Below, piece after piece: positions 35,853-44,779 of a stretch of DNA of 64,000 bases; within the stretch, counting starts at the first letter, position 1; each line of letters opens with the position of its first letter. Origin of the DNA: Flectobacillus rivi (GTDB lineage: Bacteria > Bacteroidota > Bacteroidia > Cytophagales > Spirosomataceae); NCBI RefSeq assembly GCF_030056655.1, contig NZ_JASHIE010000013.1:1-64000 (forward strand), read 5' to 3'. A model generated the notes under the pieces. It made no database searches and was not told the origin of the DNA. It saw only the letters and a list, made by a program, of their open reading frames with translations. A program made the position numbers and the translations under genes.

Positions 35853-35866
35853 TGATTTGAATCACA
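35851..35866. promoter_or_regulatory. CRP-type binding site
   Basis: TGTGA-TTTGAA-TCACA, a perfect match to the CRP consensus, 142 bp upstream of the DJ-1/PfpI gene at 36009. The adjacent CRP/FNR regulator carries the recognition-helix residues that read TGTGA, so it is the probable binder. Confidence 0.6.
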
Positions 35867-36008
35867 CCAACAAAGTGATTTACTTCCTTCTATTTGGGGG
35901 CATCTACCTAGTAATTTTACATCAGAAATCAGAACAAAATCAATACAGAGCGCTCAAGATGATGTTCTTTTTAAAAAACAAGATGTAACAATTAAACTAT
36001 TTAAAGTC

Positions 36009-36680
36009 ATGGAAACTAAAGTATTAATCATCGCTTCAAATGCCAATGCCATTGGCCCTAACAATAGAAGGACAGGTACATTTTTACCTGAAATAGCTCA
36101 CCCTTATGCCGAATTTAAAAGAGCTGGCTACCAGATTGATTTTGCCACATTAACAGGCGACACTCCATACTTGGATGCTTTATTTTTAGCCGACGACCCT
36201 GATAATTTGGCTTTCTTAGTAGGTGATGGTTGGGCTAAAATGCAAAAAGCCACAAAATTATCAGACGTTGATGTAAGCCAATATGCTGCAATTTTCGTTC
36301 CTGGAGGTTTAGCACCAATGGTAGATATGGTTGAAGAACCTTTATTGAAAAAAGTAATTGCCGAAACTTATGAACGTGGTGCAGTCGTAGGTGCTGTGTG
36401 TCATGGACCAGTTTCGTTATTGAATGTAAAATTAAGCGATGGAAGCTACTTGGTAAACGGTAAAAATATTGCTTCGTTTACCACAGCAGAAGAAGATAAT
36501 TATGCTCGCCCAGATGTGTCTTTCGACCTTCAAACAGCACTAACTGAACAAGGAGCTATCTTCCATGCTGCCGAACCTTGGTCAGCCAATAGTATCGCCG
36601 ACGGTCAAATTGTAACTGGTCAAAATCCAGCTTCCGCCAAAGGTGTTGCCGAAAAAATGATTGCTATTTTGGCTGCCTAA
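36009..36680 (+). CDS. DJ-1/PfpI-family protein (Hsp31-like)
   Basis: 223 residues. The class I glutamine-amidotransferase-like fold is shown by IIASNANAIGPNNRRTG at the N-terminus, IFVPGGLAPMVDM, and the nucleophile elbow GAVCHGPVSLL with C131 and H132. The insertion DDPDNLAFLVGDGWAKMQ near residues 62-80 is typical of Hsp31-like enzymes. Likely a glyoxalase/deglycase-type or protein-repair hydrolase against reactive carbonyl stress, in the cytoplasm. It is the first gene after the CRP site and probably leads the run through 38728. Confidence 0.88.
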   Translation: METKVLIIASNANAIGPNNRRTGTFLPEIAHPYAEFKRAGYQIDFATLTGDTPYLDALFLADDPDNLAFLVGDGWAKMQKATKLSDVDVSQYAAIFVPGGLAPMVDMVEEPLLKKVIAETYERGAVVGAVCHGPVSLLNVKLSDGSYLVNGKNIASFTTAEEDNYARPDVSFDLQTALTEQGAIFHAAEPWSANSIADGQIVTGQNPASAKGVAEKMIAILAA

Positions 36681-36763
36681 TTTTTTTCCTTTCTCTAATG
36701 ATTTAAACGAGAACAAGGACTATTCTCCACATCTTATTTTCAAACAAATAACATTGTACAGAC

Positions 36764-37063
36764 ATGAACTCAAATGTGATTTTTGTATTCGCTAAATGGC
36801 AGGTTTCAGAAAACCAATTGCCAAATGTATTAGAACTTTTAAATGAAGTTGCCATAAAAAGTAGAGCCGAGCAAGGGAATGTGTTTTACAATATTCATCA
36901 AAGTCAAACAGAGCCAAATACCCTGATATTAGCAGAAGCGTATAATGATGAGAGTGCATTAAATGAACATAGAAATTCAGCGCATTTTCAAAGCATAGTT
37001 GTCAACAAAATTGTACCTATTTTGGCAAATAGAGAGGTTTACTTAACCAACCAAATCTTGTAA
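36764..37063 (+). CDS. Antibiotic biosynthesis monooxygenase (YgiN-like) domain protein
   Basis: 99 residues: a single ABM/EthD-like alpha-beta barrel half. VIFVFAKWQVSENQLPNVL, then EQGNVFYNIHQSQ and EAYNDESALNEHRNSAHF are the usual ABM phrases (the NxHxxSxHF pattern). Such dimeric enzymes oxidise quinols or reactive carbonyls. It lies 83 bp after the DJ-1 gene in the same direction, so it probably belongs to the same regulon. No metal or cofactor motif is expected in this family. Confidence 0.85.
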   Translation: MNSNVIFVFAKWQVSENQLPNVLELLNEVAIKSRAEQGNVFYNIHQSQTEPNTLILAEAYNDESALNEHRNSAHFQSIVVNKIVPILANREVYLTNQIL

Positions 37064-37100
37064 AAAGGTATATTATCATAGTAAGAAAGGTATTCGAACA

Positions 37101-37853
37101 ATGAAAACACTACACAATATATCTAGCCAAGTAAAAATTCTTGTGTTGATGACTTGTACTTTTTTGACTTTTAATCACATTATTTTGGGGCAAAAACTAA
37201 ATCAAAAAAGTGGAGAAATAGCTAAAATAACTCGATTTCAAGTTAAGCAAGAATACGTTGAGCAGTTCAAAAACCAGATAAATGATTATGTCAAACTATC
37301 ACTTTCAAAGGATGCTAACATCATGGCAGAAGGATATTTTGAAGAAACAGCTCCAAACACGTTGTGGTTATTTGAAAGATGGAAATCAAGGGAGGCTTTT
37401 GAGAAAGCTAGTAACAGTAAGGAAGGTATCTCTGAATTATCAAAAAAGGCTTTAATTGAATCAATAAGAGAGATTTTTGTAAAAGACCTTGAGCCGATTT
37501 CAAAAAATCAGTGGCGAAAGACTAGTAGTTTAAGTGACAAACAATTGACTATTATACTTTTTGTTGATGCAAAAATAGGTTCAGCGTCCAAGTTTAAGAA
37601 GGTTTATCATCAGGCAATGCCAAAGTTTCGGAGCGAAGCTGGCGTAGTAAACTATCAATTATCGCAACTGGAGAGCGACAAATCTCAATTTGTAACTTTT
37701 GAAAAATTTAGAAGTAAAGAGGCATTTCAATATCATCTAAATTTTCCGCCCATTCAACCTGTAATAGATTTCTTAAATACTAGTATTAAAAAACAACCAT
37801 TTCAAGACGGACTTCATACTCTTATTGAATTTACTCCATTAACTCGTCAATAA
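37101..37853 (+). CDS. Exported tandem ABM-like protein
   Basis: 250 residues. The N-terminus (ILVLMTCTFLTFNHIILGQ) is signal-like, cleaved near GQ. Two ABM-type alpha/beta repeats follow, one starting near KITRFQVKQEYVEQFKNQI (about 42-60) and one near LTIILFVDAKIGSASKFK (about 148-165). Both have the terminal motif in which a small segment such as SREAFEKASNSKE or SKEAFQYHLNF precedes a helix. Export distinguishes it from the cytoplasmic ABM protein upstream (38 bp gap). Presumed role is oxidation of a reactive small molecule outside the inner membrane. Confidence 0.65.
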   Translation: MKTLHNISSQVKILVLMTCTFLTFNHIILGQKLNQKSGEIAKITRFQVKQEYVEQFKNQINDYVKLSLSKDANIMAEGYFEETAPNTLWLFERWKSREAFEKASNSKEGISELSKKALIESIREIFVKDLEPISKNQWRKTSSLSDKQLTIILFVDAKIGSASKFKKVYHQAMPKFRSEAGVVNYQLSQLESDKSQFVTFEKFRSKEAFQYHLNFPPIQPVIDFLNTSIKKQPFQDGLHTLIEFTPLTRQ

Positions 37854-37903
37854 TTCAAGGTTATATCCGAATAAAATTTATTCACAAAAATATTTTAACA
37901 ACA

Positions 37904-38728
37904 ATGAAAACTACGTATCAACTCCTCGTTGCAAGTCTGTTTACGCTACTTGCAGTATCAAATACTATTGCTCAAACCAAACAAAATACTAAAACAATGA
38001 ACACAAATCAATCAAATGAGTTAGCGATAATCAATAAATTATCCACTCAATCTGCTGTTGTAAATATGCCAGTTAGTCAATTATTGAATGCACCAGGAAA
38101 TGAAGATTTAAGAGACTTCTTCTTCACACCTGTCAAAAATAAAATGGCTTTGAGAGGGAAAAAAATTGCCGTACTCGTAGCCGACGGATTTGAAGAAATA
38201 GAGTTAACTGGTCCAGTTTGGTACTTTAAAGAACTCGGTGCAGAGGTAGAAATTGTTGCTCCAAAATATAATCCAGCTCCAGAAAGATTCGGCCTTTCTT
38301 ATCCTGAAATGTCAAAAACGCATGTCATGGCCATTCAATATATTCAACCCGTAGGCTGGATAAAATTTGACAAAACAGCAGACCAGATAAAAGTATCTGA
38401 TTATGATACCGTATTCATTCCGGGAGGCGCATGGAATCCAGATAATTTACGCAATGACAAAGACGTGATTAAGTTTATTCAGGATTTCAATAAATCAGGA
38501 AAACTCATCGCCGCTATCTGTCATGCGCCTGTTGTATTGGCTTCAGCAGATATTTTAAAAGGAAGAAAACTAACAGGTTACTGGAATATTCAAATTGATT
38601 TAAAGAACGCTGGCGGAAATGTAATCGAAGCTCCTGTCGTAACAGATGGAAATCTAATTACCAGCAGACATCCTATCGATGTAGCTGATTTTTCAAGAGC
38701 TGTTGAAAGTTGGTTGATTAATAAGTAA
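37904..38728 (+). CDS. Exported DJ-1/PfpI-family protein
   Basis: 274 residues. Signal peptide (LLVASLFTLLAVSNTIAQ), then an 60-residue extension and a DJ-1/PfpI domain (about 85-274): IAVLVADGFEEIELTGP with E98-type acidic partner, VFIPGGAWNPDNL, and the nucleophile elbow AAICHAPVVLAS with C206-H207. Homologues act on reactive carbonyls or cleave peptides; here in the periplasm. The run DJ-1, ABM, tandem ABM, DJ-1 spans both sides of the inner membrane and suggests one stress response. 50 bp separates it from the tandem ABM gene. Confidence 0.85.
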   Translation: MKTTYQLLVASLFTLLAVSNTIAQTKQNTKTMNTNQSNELAIINKLSTQSAVVNMPVSQLLNAPGNEDLRDFFFTPVKNKMALRGKKIAVLVADGFEEIELTGPVWYFKELGAEVEIVAPKYNPAPERFGLSYPEMSKTHVMAIQYIQPVGWIKFDKTADQIKVSDYDTVFIPGGAWNPDNLRNDKDVIKFIQDFNKSGKLIAAICHAPVVLASADILKGRKLTGYWNIQIDLKNAGGNVIEAPVVTDGNLITSRHPIDVADFSRAVESWLINK

Positions 38729-38900
38729 GGTGGATTGAAAATTCTAATTGAAGGCATGAAGAAAATCTTGAGAGTTGAGATTTTTCAGAATATCAGCTCC
38801 CAGGATACAAACTCACAGAAATTCATGTTACATTCACATTGGAAGCCAAAATCTAGTTTGAATGATAGATTTTTGAGACTCAAACTTAAAAATCAACACC

Positions 38901-40535
38901 ATGTCTACAAAATGTTTATTTCTATTCGTCCTATTGTCGTTACCTATTTTTGTCAAAGCTCAAATCAATTGGGGAGATTATTCTCAAAGTTTTCCAAGTG
39001 AAGTACAACATAAAAAGGATGCTTTGGGTATTATTTTGGCTATTCGGAAGGAGAATAATTCTTATTGGAGTGTTCGTGAAAAAAGCGACTATTATTTTAA
39101 GCTACTAGCAGATTCGTCCTTTATAAAGGTACGCCCCAAAGAATTAATTGCTCGTACTATTTTTGATACTTCGAGTGCACACTTTTTTCTACATGCGGTC
39201 AATAAACTCAATGCTCACTTATATGAATTTAGAATTCTGGAATATCCAAGCAATAGGATTGTTGAGCCTTGGCAAAGTATTACCAAGTTTACAGATTCGA
39301 CTTTGATAAAACAATCAGGGTTTCCTGAGATGGCTTATTTGGGTGGGTATAAAGCGGGATTTGGCAAGATGTTGATCGCTGATGTGAGAAAAAAGAATCA
39401 GGCTACTATATTGGCTACCAGTATGATTTCATGGGAATCTATTTATCCTACTGTTTCTAGTGTTCACACTTCAAAAGACTTGGAAGTTTTTTTACAAAAA
39501 CTGCAATTCCCATGGGCTAATACAGCAGAAGGGCAGACGATGTCCCAACCAATAAATAGCCTTAAATTGTCACCTGATAATAATAATCTGGTGTTCGTTT
39601 TGAATGCGGAAATAACCTCAAAATATCAGATTCAATATCAGTTACTACTTGATAATCAAATTGTTAGTGATTGGCATGAAAATGAGTATAACAATAGTTT
39701 TATTTGGTTAAAAGATTTTTCGCCAGGATTGTACCGTATCAAAATGAGATATGCCATACAACCTTCAAATATTTCAGAGTACACATTTGAGGTAGAACCT
39801 GCTTGGTATCAGACTGTTTGGTTTAAGCTTGCTACAATGATAGCCAGTTTGGGATTATTAGGATTCTGCATTTTTGCCTATTTACTTTTCCAACAAAAGC
39901 AGAAAACTACGAATGAGATTGCCAAGAAGCAGAAGTTACAACTAGAATTAAAAGCATTGTACGCACAACTTAATCCACATTTTCTCTTTAACTGTTTGAG
40001 TTCTATACAAGGGCTTATTAATCAGCAAGATTTTAGGGGGGCTAATGAATACCTGACGGATTTTGCTCAATTGATTCGAGGTGTGCTTACCAATAATGCT
40101 AAGGAGGAAACACCACTTCAACAGGAAATACAAACCTTGGAGACCTATCTAAAATTAGAGAAGCTGCGATTTGGTTTTTCTTACAGTATCGAAATTGACG
40201 AGAATATTGACCTTTCAGCTATTAGTATTCCATCCTTACTATGGCAACCATTAGTAGAAAATGCTGTTAAGCATGGAGTAGCAACATTGGAAGCATCGGG
40301 GCGTATCAAGATATGTTTCAATAAATTTGATGATTCTTTAATAGTCGTTATCATTGATAATGGAAAAGGATTTAATGCCTTAAAATTGCAATCTGGACTA
40401 GGTTTAAGACTGACTCAGGAACGTATAGAGAGGTTAAATGAATTACAAAATGGGCAACCGATAGAACTTACTTTTAATTCCAACTTTGAGCATGGTACAG
40501 AAATAATCTTAACATTTACTCACTGGTTTTTATGA
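38901..40535 (+). CDS. LytS-family sensor histidine kinase
   Basis: 544 residues. Signal peptide (LFLFVLLSLPIFVKAQ) and a roughly 280-residue extracytoplasmic domain ending in an immunoglobulin-like segment typical of Y_Y_Y/ligand sensors, then one membrane helix (about 305-327). The cytoplasmic His_kinase domain has H360 in QLNPHFLFNCLSS, followed by HATPase_c with WQPLVENAVKHGV and DNGKGFNALKL. It partners the LytTR regulator, overlapping by 4 bp. The signal is unknown. A spurious frame at 38735-39001 overlaps its start. Confidence 0.9.
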   Translation: MSTKCLFLFVLLSLPIFVKAQINWGDYSQSFPSEVQHKKDALGIILAIRKENNSYWSVREKSDYYFKLLADSSFIKVRPKELIARTIFDTSSAHFFLHAVNKLNAHLYEFRILEYPSNRIVEPWQSITKFTDSTLIKQSGFPEMAYLGGYKAGFGKMLIADVRKKNQATILATSMISWESIYPTVSSVHTSKDLEVFLQKLQFPWANTAEGQTMSQPINSLKLSPDNNNLVFVLNAEITSKYQIQYQLLLDNQIVSDWHENEYNNSFIWLKDFSPGLYRIKMRYAIQPSNISEYTFEVEPAWYQTVWFKLATMIASLGLLGFCIFAYLLFQQKQKTTNEIAKKQKLQLELKALYAQLNPHFLFNCLSSIQGLINQQDFRGANEYLTDFAQLIRGVLTNNAKEETPLQQEIQTLETYLKLEKLRFGFSYSIEIDENIDLSAISIPSLLWQPLVENAVKHGVATLEASGRIKICFNKFDDSLIVVIIDNGKGFNALKLQSGLGLRLTQERIERLNELQNGQPIELTFNSNFEHGTEIILTFTHWFL

Positions 40536-41278
40536 AAGCGATATTAATAGATGACGAGTCTCATAACCTTACTAATTTACAAGTTTTGCTAAATACCTAT
40601 TGTCCTCAGGTAGAAGTATGTGCGCTAGCTCATAGTGCAGAACAAGGAAAAATTGCCGTAAATACCTATTCGCCAGATTTGATATTCTTAGATATTCAAA
40701 TGCCAGAAAAGGATGGTTTTGATTTTCTACGTAGCTTAAATTTCTATGATTTTGAGGTGATTTTTGTAACAGCCTTTGATTACTATGCCATACAAGCTAT
40801 GCGCTTTGCAGCAGTAGATTATCTATTAAAGCCCATCAATATCAAAGAGTTAGTAGAAGCGGTGAATCGTGGGTTCAAGCAACATCAATTAAAAAGTCAA
40901 AGTAAACAAGTTGAATATTTGATGGATTGGTTTAAGGTTCAGTCACAAAAAGAAGAACAGCGAATAGCCCTTTCGACAGTCGAAGAAACGAGGTTTGCAA
41001 AGGTGAGTGAAATTATCCGCTGTGAATCTTCAAATAATTACACAACTTTCTTTTTGACGGATTCTTCTAAGCTATTAGTTAGCAAACCAATTTATGAATA
41101 CGATGAACTTTTGTGTGGTTACGGCTTTATCCGATGCCATCAATCTCATCTAATCAATAAGTCATTCATCAAAAGTTGGCTTAAAGAATGGGGAGATTTT
41201 TTATTGTTGACCAATGGAACTCAAATTCCTATTTCTCGCGGTAAGAAACAGTTAGTGAAAGAGGCATTGAAGATGTAA
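40532..41278 (+). CDS. LytTR-family response regulator
   Basis: 248 residues. Receiver domain with acidic D7/D8, phospho-acceptor D54 in LIFLDIQMPEKDGF, switch Lys in YLLKPIN. The C-terminal LytTR DNA-binding domain (about 150-248; IIRCESSNNYTTFFL, IRCHQSHLINKSFI, TQIPISRGKK) binds direct repeats in target promoters. It overlaps the sensor gene by 4 bp (ATGA). A hairpin (41297-41333) after the stop ends the operon. Targets are not visible; the downstream gene converges. Confidence 0.92.
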   Translation: MKAILIDDESHNLTNLQVLLNTYCPQVEVCALAHSAEQGKIAVNTYSPDLIFLDIQMPEKDGFDFLRSLNFYDFEVIFVTAFDYYAIQAMRFAAVDYLLKPINIKELVEAVNRGFKQHQLKSQSKQVEYLMDWFKVQSQKEEQRIALSTVEETRFAKVSEIIRCESSNNYTTFFLTDSSKLLVSKPIYEYDELLCGYGFIRCHQSHLINKSFIKSWLKEWGDFLLLTNGTQIPISRGKKQLVKEALKM

Positions 41279-41296
41279 CAAACTTGTAAAACATAC

Positions 41297-41333
41297 GCCT
41301 GTTTATCAAGAAAATCAATCTTAATAAACAGGC
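41297..41333. terminator. Terminator between converging genes
   Basis: 10-bp stem GCCTGTTTAT (41297-41306) with ATAAACAGGC (41324-41333), then TTTT on the plus strand. Confidence 0.6.
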
Positions 41334-41340
41334 TTTTGGG

Positions 41341-41865
41341 TTATTTTACCCTTTTAAAGTACATTTTGCCTTCAACAGCTGTAAACATACTTTGACTCAA
41401 TTTAAGTGCGTAACTATCATCAGGATTTTTACTGTTCTTATACCATTTGATTAGTTTAACTTTATCGAAAGATAAAATTAGGGCATATTTATCAAGTACA
41501 TAATCAAAGTAAAAGTTTGAATTAAATTTGTCTTCTTCTCCCAAATAAATAAGCTTAAGTTCATTGTTCTGAATAAGGTATGTTCCTTTTATTTTATTAT
41601 GATTGAGACTACCACGGAATGGGTTTATCCAACCATCAGCAGTGAAGGTTTTATCTTCTTTAAACTCATAAAAAAATTCTTCTTTGGAAAGAGTGTCTAT
41701 CTTCTCACTTTTTCCAGAAAATGTAGCTCCTATGATATATCTTGATATTTGCCACTTTCCATGAATACTTGTCTGAGCTTTTAGATTGATAGTAATAGAT
41801 AACAATAGGAGTAATAGGGTAAAGACTCTTTTACTTGTTTGGGTCGTTTGTTCTACAGAAAACAT
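41341..41865 (-). CDS. Exported lipocalin-like protein
   Basis: 174 residues. Signal segment VFTLLLLLLSITINLKAQ, cleavage after KAQ. The mature protein is a small beta-rich domain that starts IHGKWQISRY, like the G-x-W entry of lipocalin-type barrels, and continues with strand-loop-strand words (GTYLIQNNELKLIYLGEED). Function unknown. It is monocistronic and converges on the LytTR gene. No known partner lies nearby. Confidence 0.55.
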   Translation of the reverse strand: MFSVEQTTQTSKRVFTLLLLLLSITINLKAQTSIHGKWQISRYIIGATFSGKSEKIDTLSKEEFFYEFKEDKTFTADGWINPFRGSLNHNKIKGTYLIQNNELKLIYLGEEDKFNSNFYFDYVLDKYALILSFDKVKLIKWYKNSKNPDDSYALKLSQSMFTAVEGKMYFKRVK

Positions 41866-42123
41866 TGTTCGGGGTTTTGTTTAAAATACTTTTAGAGCTG
41901 TAAATATATTACATTGTTATAAAATAAAAGCAAAATTAAAATAGATTACATTTTCGTAAAATACCAAGCATTGTCAAATATTTTAAAGTTAGATAATTAC
42001 TATATATTTCCATTACCCCACAGACACCCACACAACTATTTTTGATAGAGATACCCAAATAGTATTTGTACTTTAGCGTTGTAAAAAACAACTTATCCCA
42101 AAAGGACTATAAAAACTATACAC

Positions 42124-42753
42124 ATGAAAAAACTATCATTCATTATTTGTTTGTTGATGTCGGTACAAATTGCTTTTTCTCAGAAGAAAGAAAAAGGCTG
42201 GGTATCACTTTTTGACGGAAAATCTTTTACTGGCTGGCGTGTCAATGAGGAGAATCCCAAGACTTTCTCTATCGAAGATGGTACTATAAAAGTGGCTGGC
42301 GAACGTACTCACTTGTTTTACGAAGGACCTGTTGGTAATCATGATTTCAAGAACTTTGAACTAAAAATCAAGGCAAAAACATTGCCTGGCTCTAATTCAG
42401 GGATTTTTATCCATACTGGTTATCAGGCTTCTGGATGGCCTGAAAAAGGTTATGAAGTACAGGTAAATCAAACTCATACTGACTGGCGCAAAACGGGTAG
42501 CTTGTATGGCGTAAATGATGTAAAGGAAAACTTAGCGAAGGACGACGAGTGGTATGAGTACCACATTATTGTGAAAGATAAGAGAGTCATTATCAAGATC
42601 AACGACAAACTGGCGGTGGATTATACAGAACCTGAAACACTTCCAGAAGATCGTGGTAAGAAAAGACTTAGCTCTGGTACTATTGCTTTACAAGGTCATG
42701 ATCCTAAAAGTGTAGCTTATTTTAAAGATATTAGAATTAAGCTTTTAAAGTAA
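42124..42753 (+). CDS. DUF1080 (3-keto-disaccharide hydrolase-like) exported protein
   Basis: 209 residues. Signal peptide (FIICLLMSVQIAFSQ), then the concanavalin-like DUF1080 fold: GWVSLFDGKSFTGWRVN, HDFKNFELKIKAK, SGIFIHTGYQ, WPEKGYEVQVNQTH, and a closing strand IALQGHDPKSVAYFKDIRIK, all family hallmarks. Members bind or cleave sugar-derived substrates, some as 3-keto-glycoside hydrolases. Probably periplasmic. No oxidase or sugar ABC partner is visible. A 19-bp hairpin follows. Confidence 0.88.
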   Translation: MKKLSFIICLLMSVQIAFSQKKEKGWVSLFDGKSFTGWRVNEENPKTFSIEDGTIKVAGERTHLFYEGPVGNHDFKNFELKIKAKTLPGSNSGIFIHTGYQASGWPEKGYEVQVNQTHTDWRKTGSLYGVNDVKENLAKDDEWYEYHIIVKDKRVIIKINDKLAVDYTEPETLPEDRGKKRLSSGTIALQGHDPKSVAYFKDIRIKLLK

Positions 42754-42777
42754 TTAATGATTTACACAGGTAATTTT

Positions 42778-42819
42778 ATCATTCCAAGCTGGCGAACTGA
42801 TTCGCCAGCTTGGAATGAT
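42778..42819. terminator. Strong bidirectional terminator hairpin
   Basis: Perfect 19-bp stem, ATCATTCCAAGCTGGCGAA (42778-42796) with its complement (42801-42819), 4-nt loop CTGA, between the converging DUF1080 and DUF3179 genes. Confidence 0.75.
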
Positions 42820-42821
42820 AT

Positions 42822-43997
42822 TTATTGCATCACTAAAGTATTGGGTTGAAAAGTTTTCCAAGAATGCCAAAACTCTTGATAGGCTTCAATTTTAGGTAAT
42901 GATGAACCTTCATATTTGCCAGCAATACATTTTCCATCCATATTCCACACTGCATCAGATTGACTGTCAATCAATTGATTATTCTTCAATACTAATTTTA
43001 ATGGACCAAACGGACTTTCACTTTTGAATGCATGAAAGCTTTTTTTATCATTTTCTAATACCACTACTATATTTGATTTCTCTAACGTATCATAAATTAT
43101 TTGGTCTTTTACTAATTGATTCCAATCATAAGCTTTAGCTGTTTTTCCCATAAGAATGCCAATCACCCAAGATTTTGGCTTCCAAGAAAGAGAGTCACGA
43201 GTGGTTAGATTACTTTTACCCTTACCAGAATCATAATTTTTCAAACCTGCATATTGTTCCTTAAATTCTGGGTCAGGTTGCATCACTAGGGAATTTGGAT
43301 GTATCTGTAACCAAGCTGAAAGACTCATTTGCTCGGAGGATACACTTGGTAAATTAAGTCCTTTGAGTTTTCCCGTAATTGCTTCTCCTGTAGCTTGTTG
43401 CCACCACGAACCCGTTGTTTGGTCTTCGAACATAGCATTGAAATGATCCATTCCCACTAATCTAAACTGTTCGAATTTTCCATTGACAAATGGCAGATAC
43501 ACTCTACCTGTGCGACATACTGTACAATAAGTAATCATCATAGGAGTACCTCCAACTGTATCAATAACTTGGTGATGATAACCAATGAGTTGGATAGGAT
43601 AGGCCTTTGCTTGTCCATTATGCACAACCCCTATCACCAATTTATCTTTAGCAATTTTACTATCTTTTCCATTAGTAAAAGTCTTATTTTTAGGTTGATA
43701 AAACATGTGGTCAGCAGTGAGCTGAAAATTAAACATATATATTACCCCTAGCCAAAGTAAGGTAAAGCCTCCCAAAACGAACTTTGTTAGTTTTGAACCA
43801 TTGCTAAAGCTTTTCCATAAAGGATAAATCAAAATGAGTAATCCAATGGCACGAAAATATCCTATGTATTGATGAATAAAATAGGCAAGGTCAATCGTAT
43901 CAGCCTGTTGACTCCCAGGGAATGGCATAATAAAGTAAACCTTTAGTATTTCGCTGAGAAATAAAATGAGGAATCCAATGATAAGTGATAATCTCAT
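42822..43997 (-). CDS. DUF3179 membrane-associated protein
   Basis: 391 residues. Three N-terminal membrane helices (about 3-25, 44-63, 72-93), followed by the DUF3179 domain: KAYPIQLIGYHHQVIDTVGG, then PMMITYCTVCRTGRVY with its CxxC, and FNAMFEDQTTGSWWQQATGEA. The CTVC pair and nearby His could bind metal or haem, but the role is unknown to me. It is the last gene of the minus-strand group that includes the AhpD-like proteins. Intergenic distance to the next gene is 126 bp. Confidence 0.85.
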   Translation of the reverse strand: MRLSLIIGFLILFLSEILKVYFIMPFPGSQQADTIDLAYFIHQYIGYFRAIGLLILIYPLWKSFSNGSKLTKFVLGGFTLLWLGVIYMFNFQLTADHMFYQPKNKTFTNGKDSKIAKDKLVIGVVHNGQAKAYPIQLIGYHHQVIDTVGGTPMMITYCTVCRTGRVYLPFVNGKFEQFRLVGMDHFNAMFEDQTTGSWWQQATGEAITGKLKGLNLPSVSSEQMSLSAWLQIHPNSLVMQPDPEFKEQYAGLKNYDSGKGKSNLTTRDSLSWKPKSWVIGILMGKTAKAYDWNQLVKDQIIYDTLEKSNIVVVLENDKKSFHAFKSESPFGPLKLVLKNNQLIDSQSDAVWNMDGKCIAGKYEGSSLPKIEAYQEFWHSWKTFQPNTLVMQ

Positions 43998-44123
43998 AAT
44001 GGTCTGGAATATAGATGGTTAATATACTGTAATGTAGGGTTTTTCTGTAAAATAATAATGTACTCAGTGTTTAAAATTTACTAACTATCCATCTCAATAG
44101 ATAAAGTGCCTAGGAGTTATCAC

Positions 44124-44696
44124 TTAACTTTTTTGAATATAGGACATAGGATTAAAGTTGGCGTATCCTTCATCTCGAATTCTTGGTCCTCTGTCGAGAT
44201 AGGCACTTGCTTCTTGTGGAGCCCATGTTCCTAAACCGTCCACATATCGATTAAATAAGCAAAAGGCTGCTGCAATGAGTACGGTATCATGAATTTCTTT
44301 ATCAGTTGCCCCTAATGCTTTGGCTGAATCAATGTGTTCTTTCGTTACATTTTTTCCACCTTTTTGAACGGCTCCTGCAATCGTCAAAAGAGATTTCATT
44401 TTATCCGAAATAGGAGCATTAAGCATATCTTTTTTTACCTGATTAATCAAACTGCCATCGTCTTCAAGGTAGCATTGTGCCGCTGAGCCATGTACCATTT
44501 GACAAAATGTACAATTATTTAGAGAGGAAACGTAAGTTGCAATTAGCTCTCGCTCTCCTTGAGAAAGCGTATTATTGGGACTTCTGAGTAAAATTTCTGC
44601 TAGCGCATTGAGGGGCTTTGCCGTTTCAGGACTAAATGCCATGAGACCTCTTATGCCCGGTAATTGTTCTTCAGAAGGTATGTTGATATATGCCAT
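44124..44696 (-). CDS. AhpD/carboxymuconolactone-decarboxylase-like protein 1
   Basis: 190 residues from ATG 44696. The open frame extends 16 codons upstream, but this ATG aligns with the paralogues (M-x-x-I then LPGI). The AhpD active-site motif C-T-F-C-Q-M-V-H with the preceding acidic GERELIATYVS is present, and IHDTVLIAAAFCLFNRYVDGLGTWAP ends the domain. It would be a disulfide-based peroxidase/reductase or CMD-like enzyme, cytoplasmic. One of three paralogues between 44124 and 50126, next to an MFS and a TonB gene. Confidence 0.85.
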   Translation of the reverse strand: MAYINIPSEEQLPGIRGLMAFSPETAKPLNALAEILLRSPNNTLSQGERELIATYVSSLNNCTFCQMVHGSAAQCYLEDDGSLINQVKKDMLNAPISDKMKSLLTIAGAVQKGGKNVTKEHIDSAKALGATDKEIHDTVLIAAAFCLFNRYVDGLGTWAPQEASAYLDRGPRIRDEGYANFNPMSYIQKS

Positions 44697-44779
44697 TTTT
44701 CTTTGAGTTAAATGATTTTGAAAAGAAGCGAGTCTATAACGCATGATAGACTCGCTCTAGGTTCACATCCAGTCCATTA

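Noticed and set aside
38735..39001. 88-residue frame before the LytS-type kinase
   Set aside because: It overlaps the kinase start by about 100 bp and lacks any recognisable domain, while the kinase start at 38901 gives a proper signal peptide.
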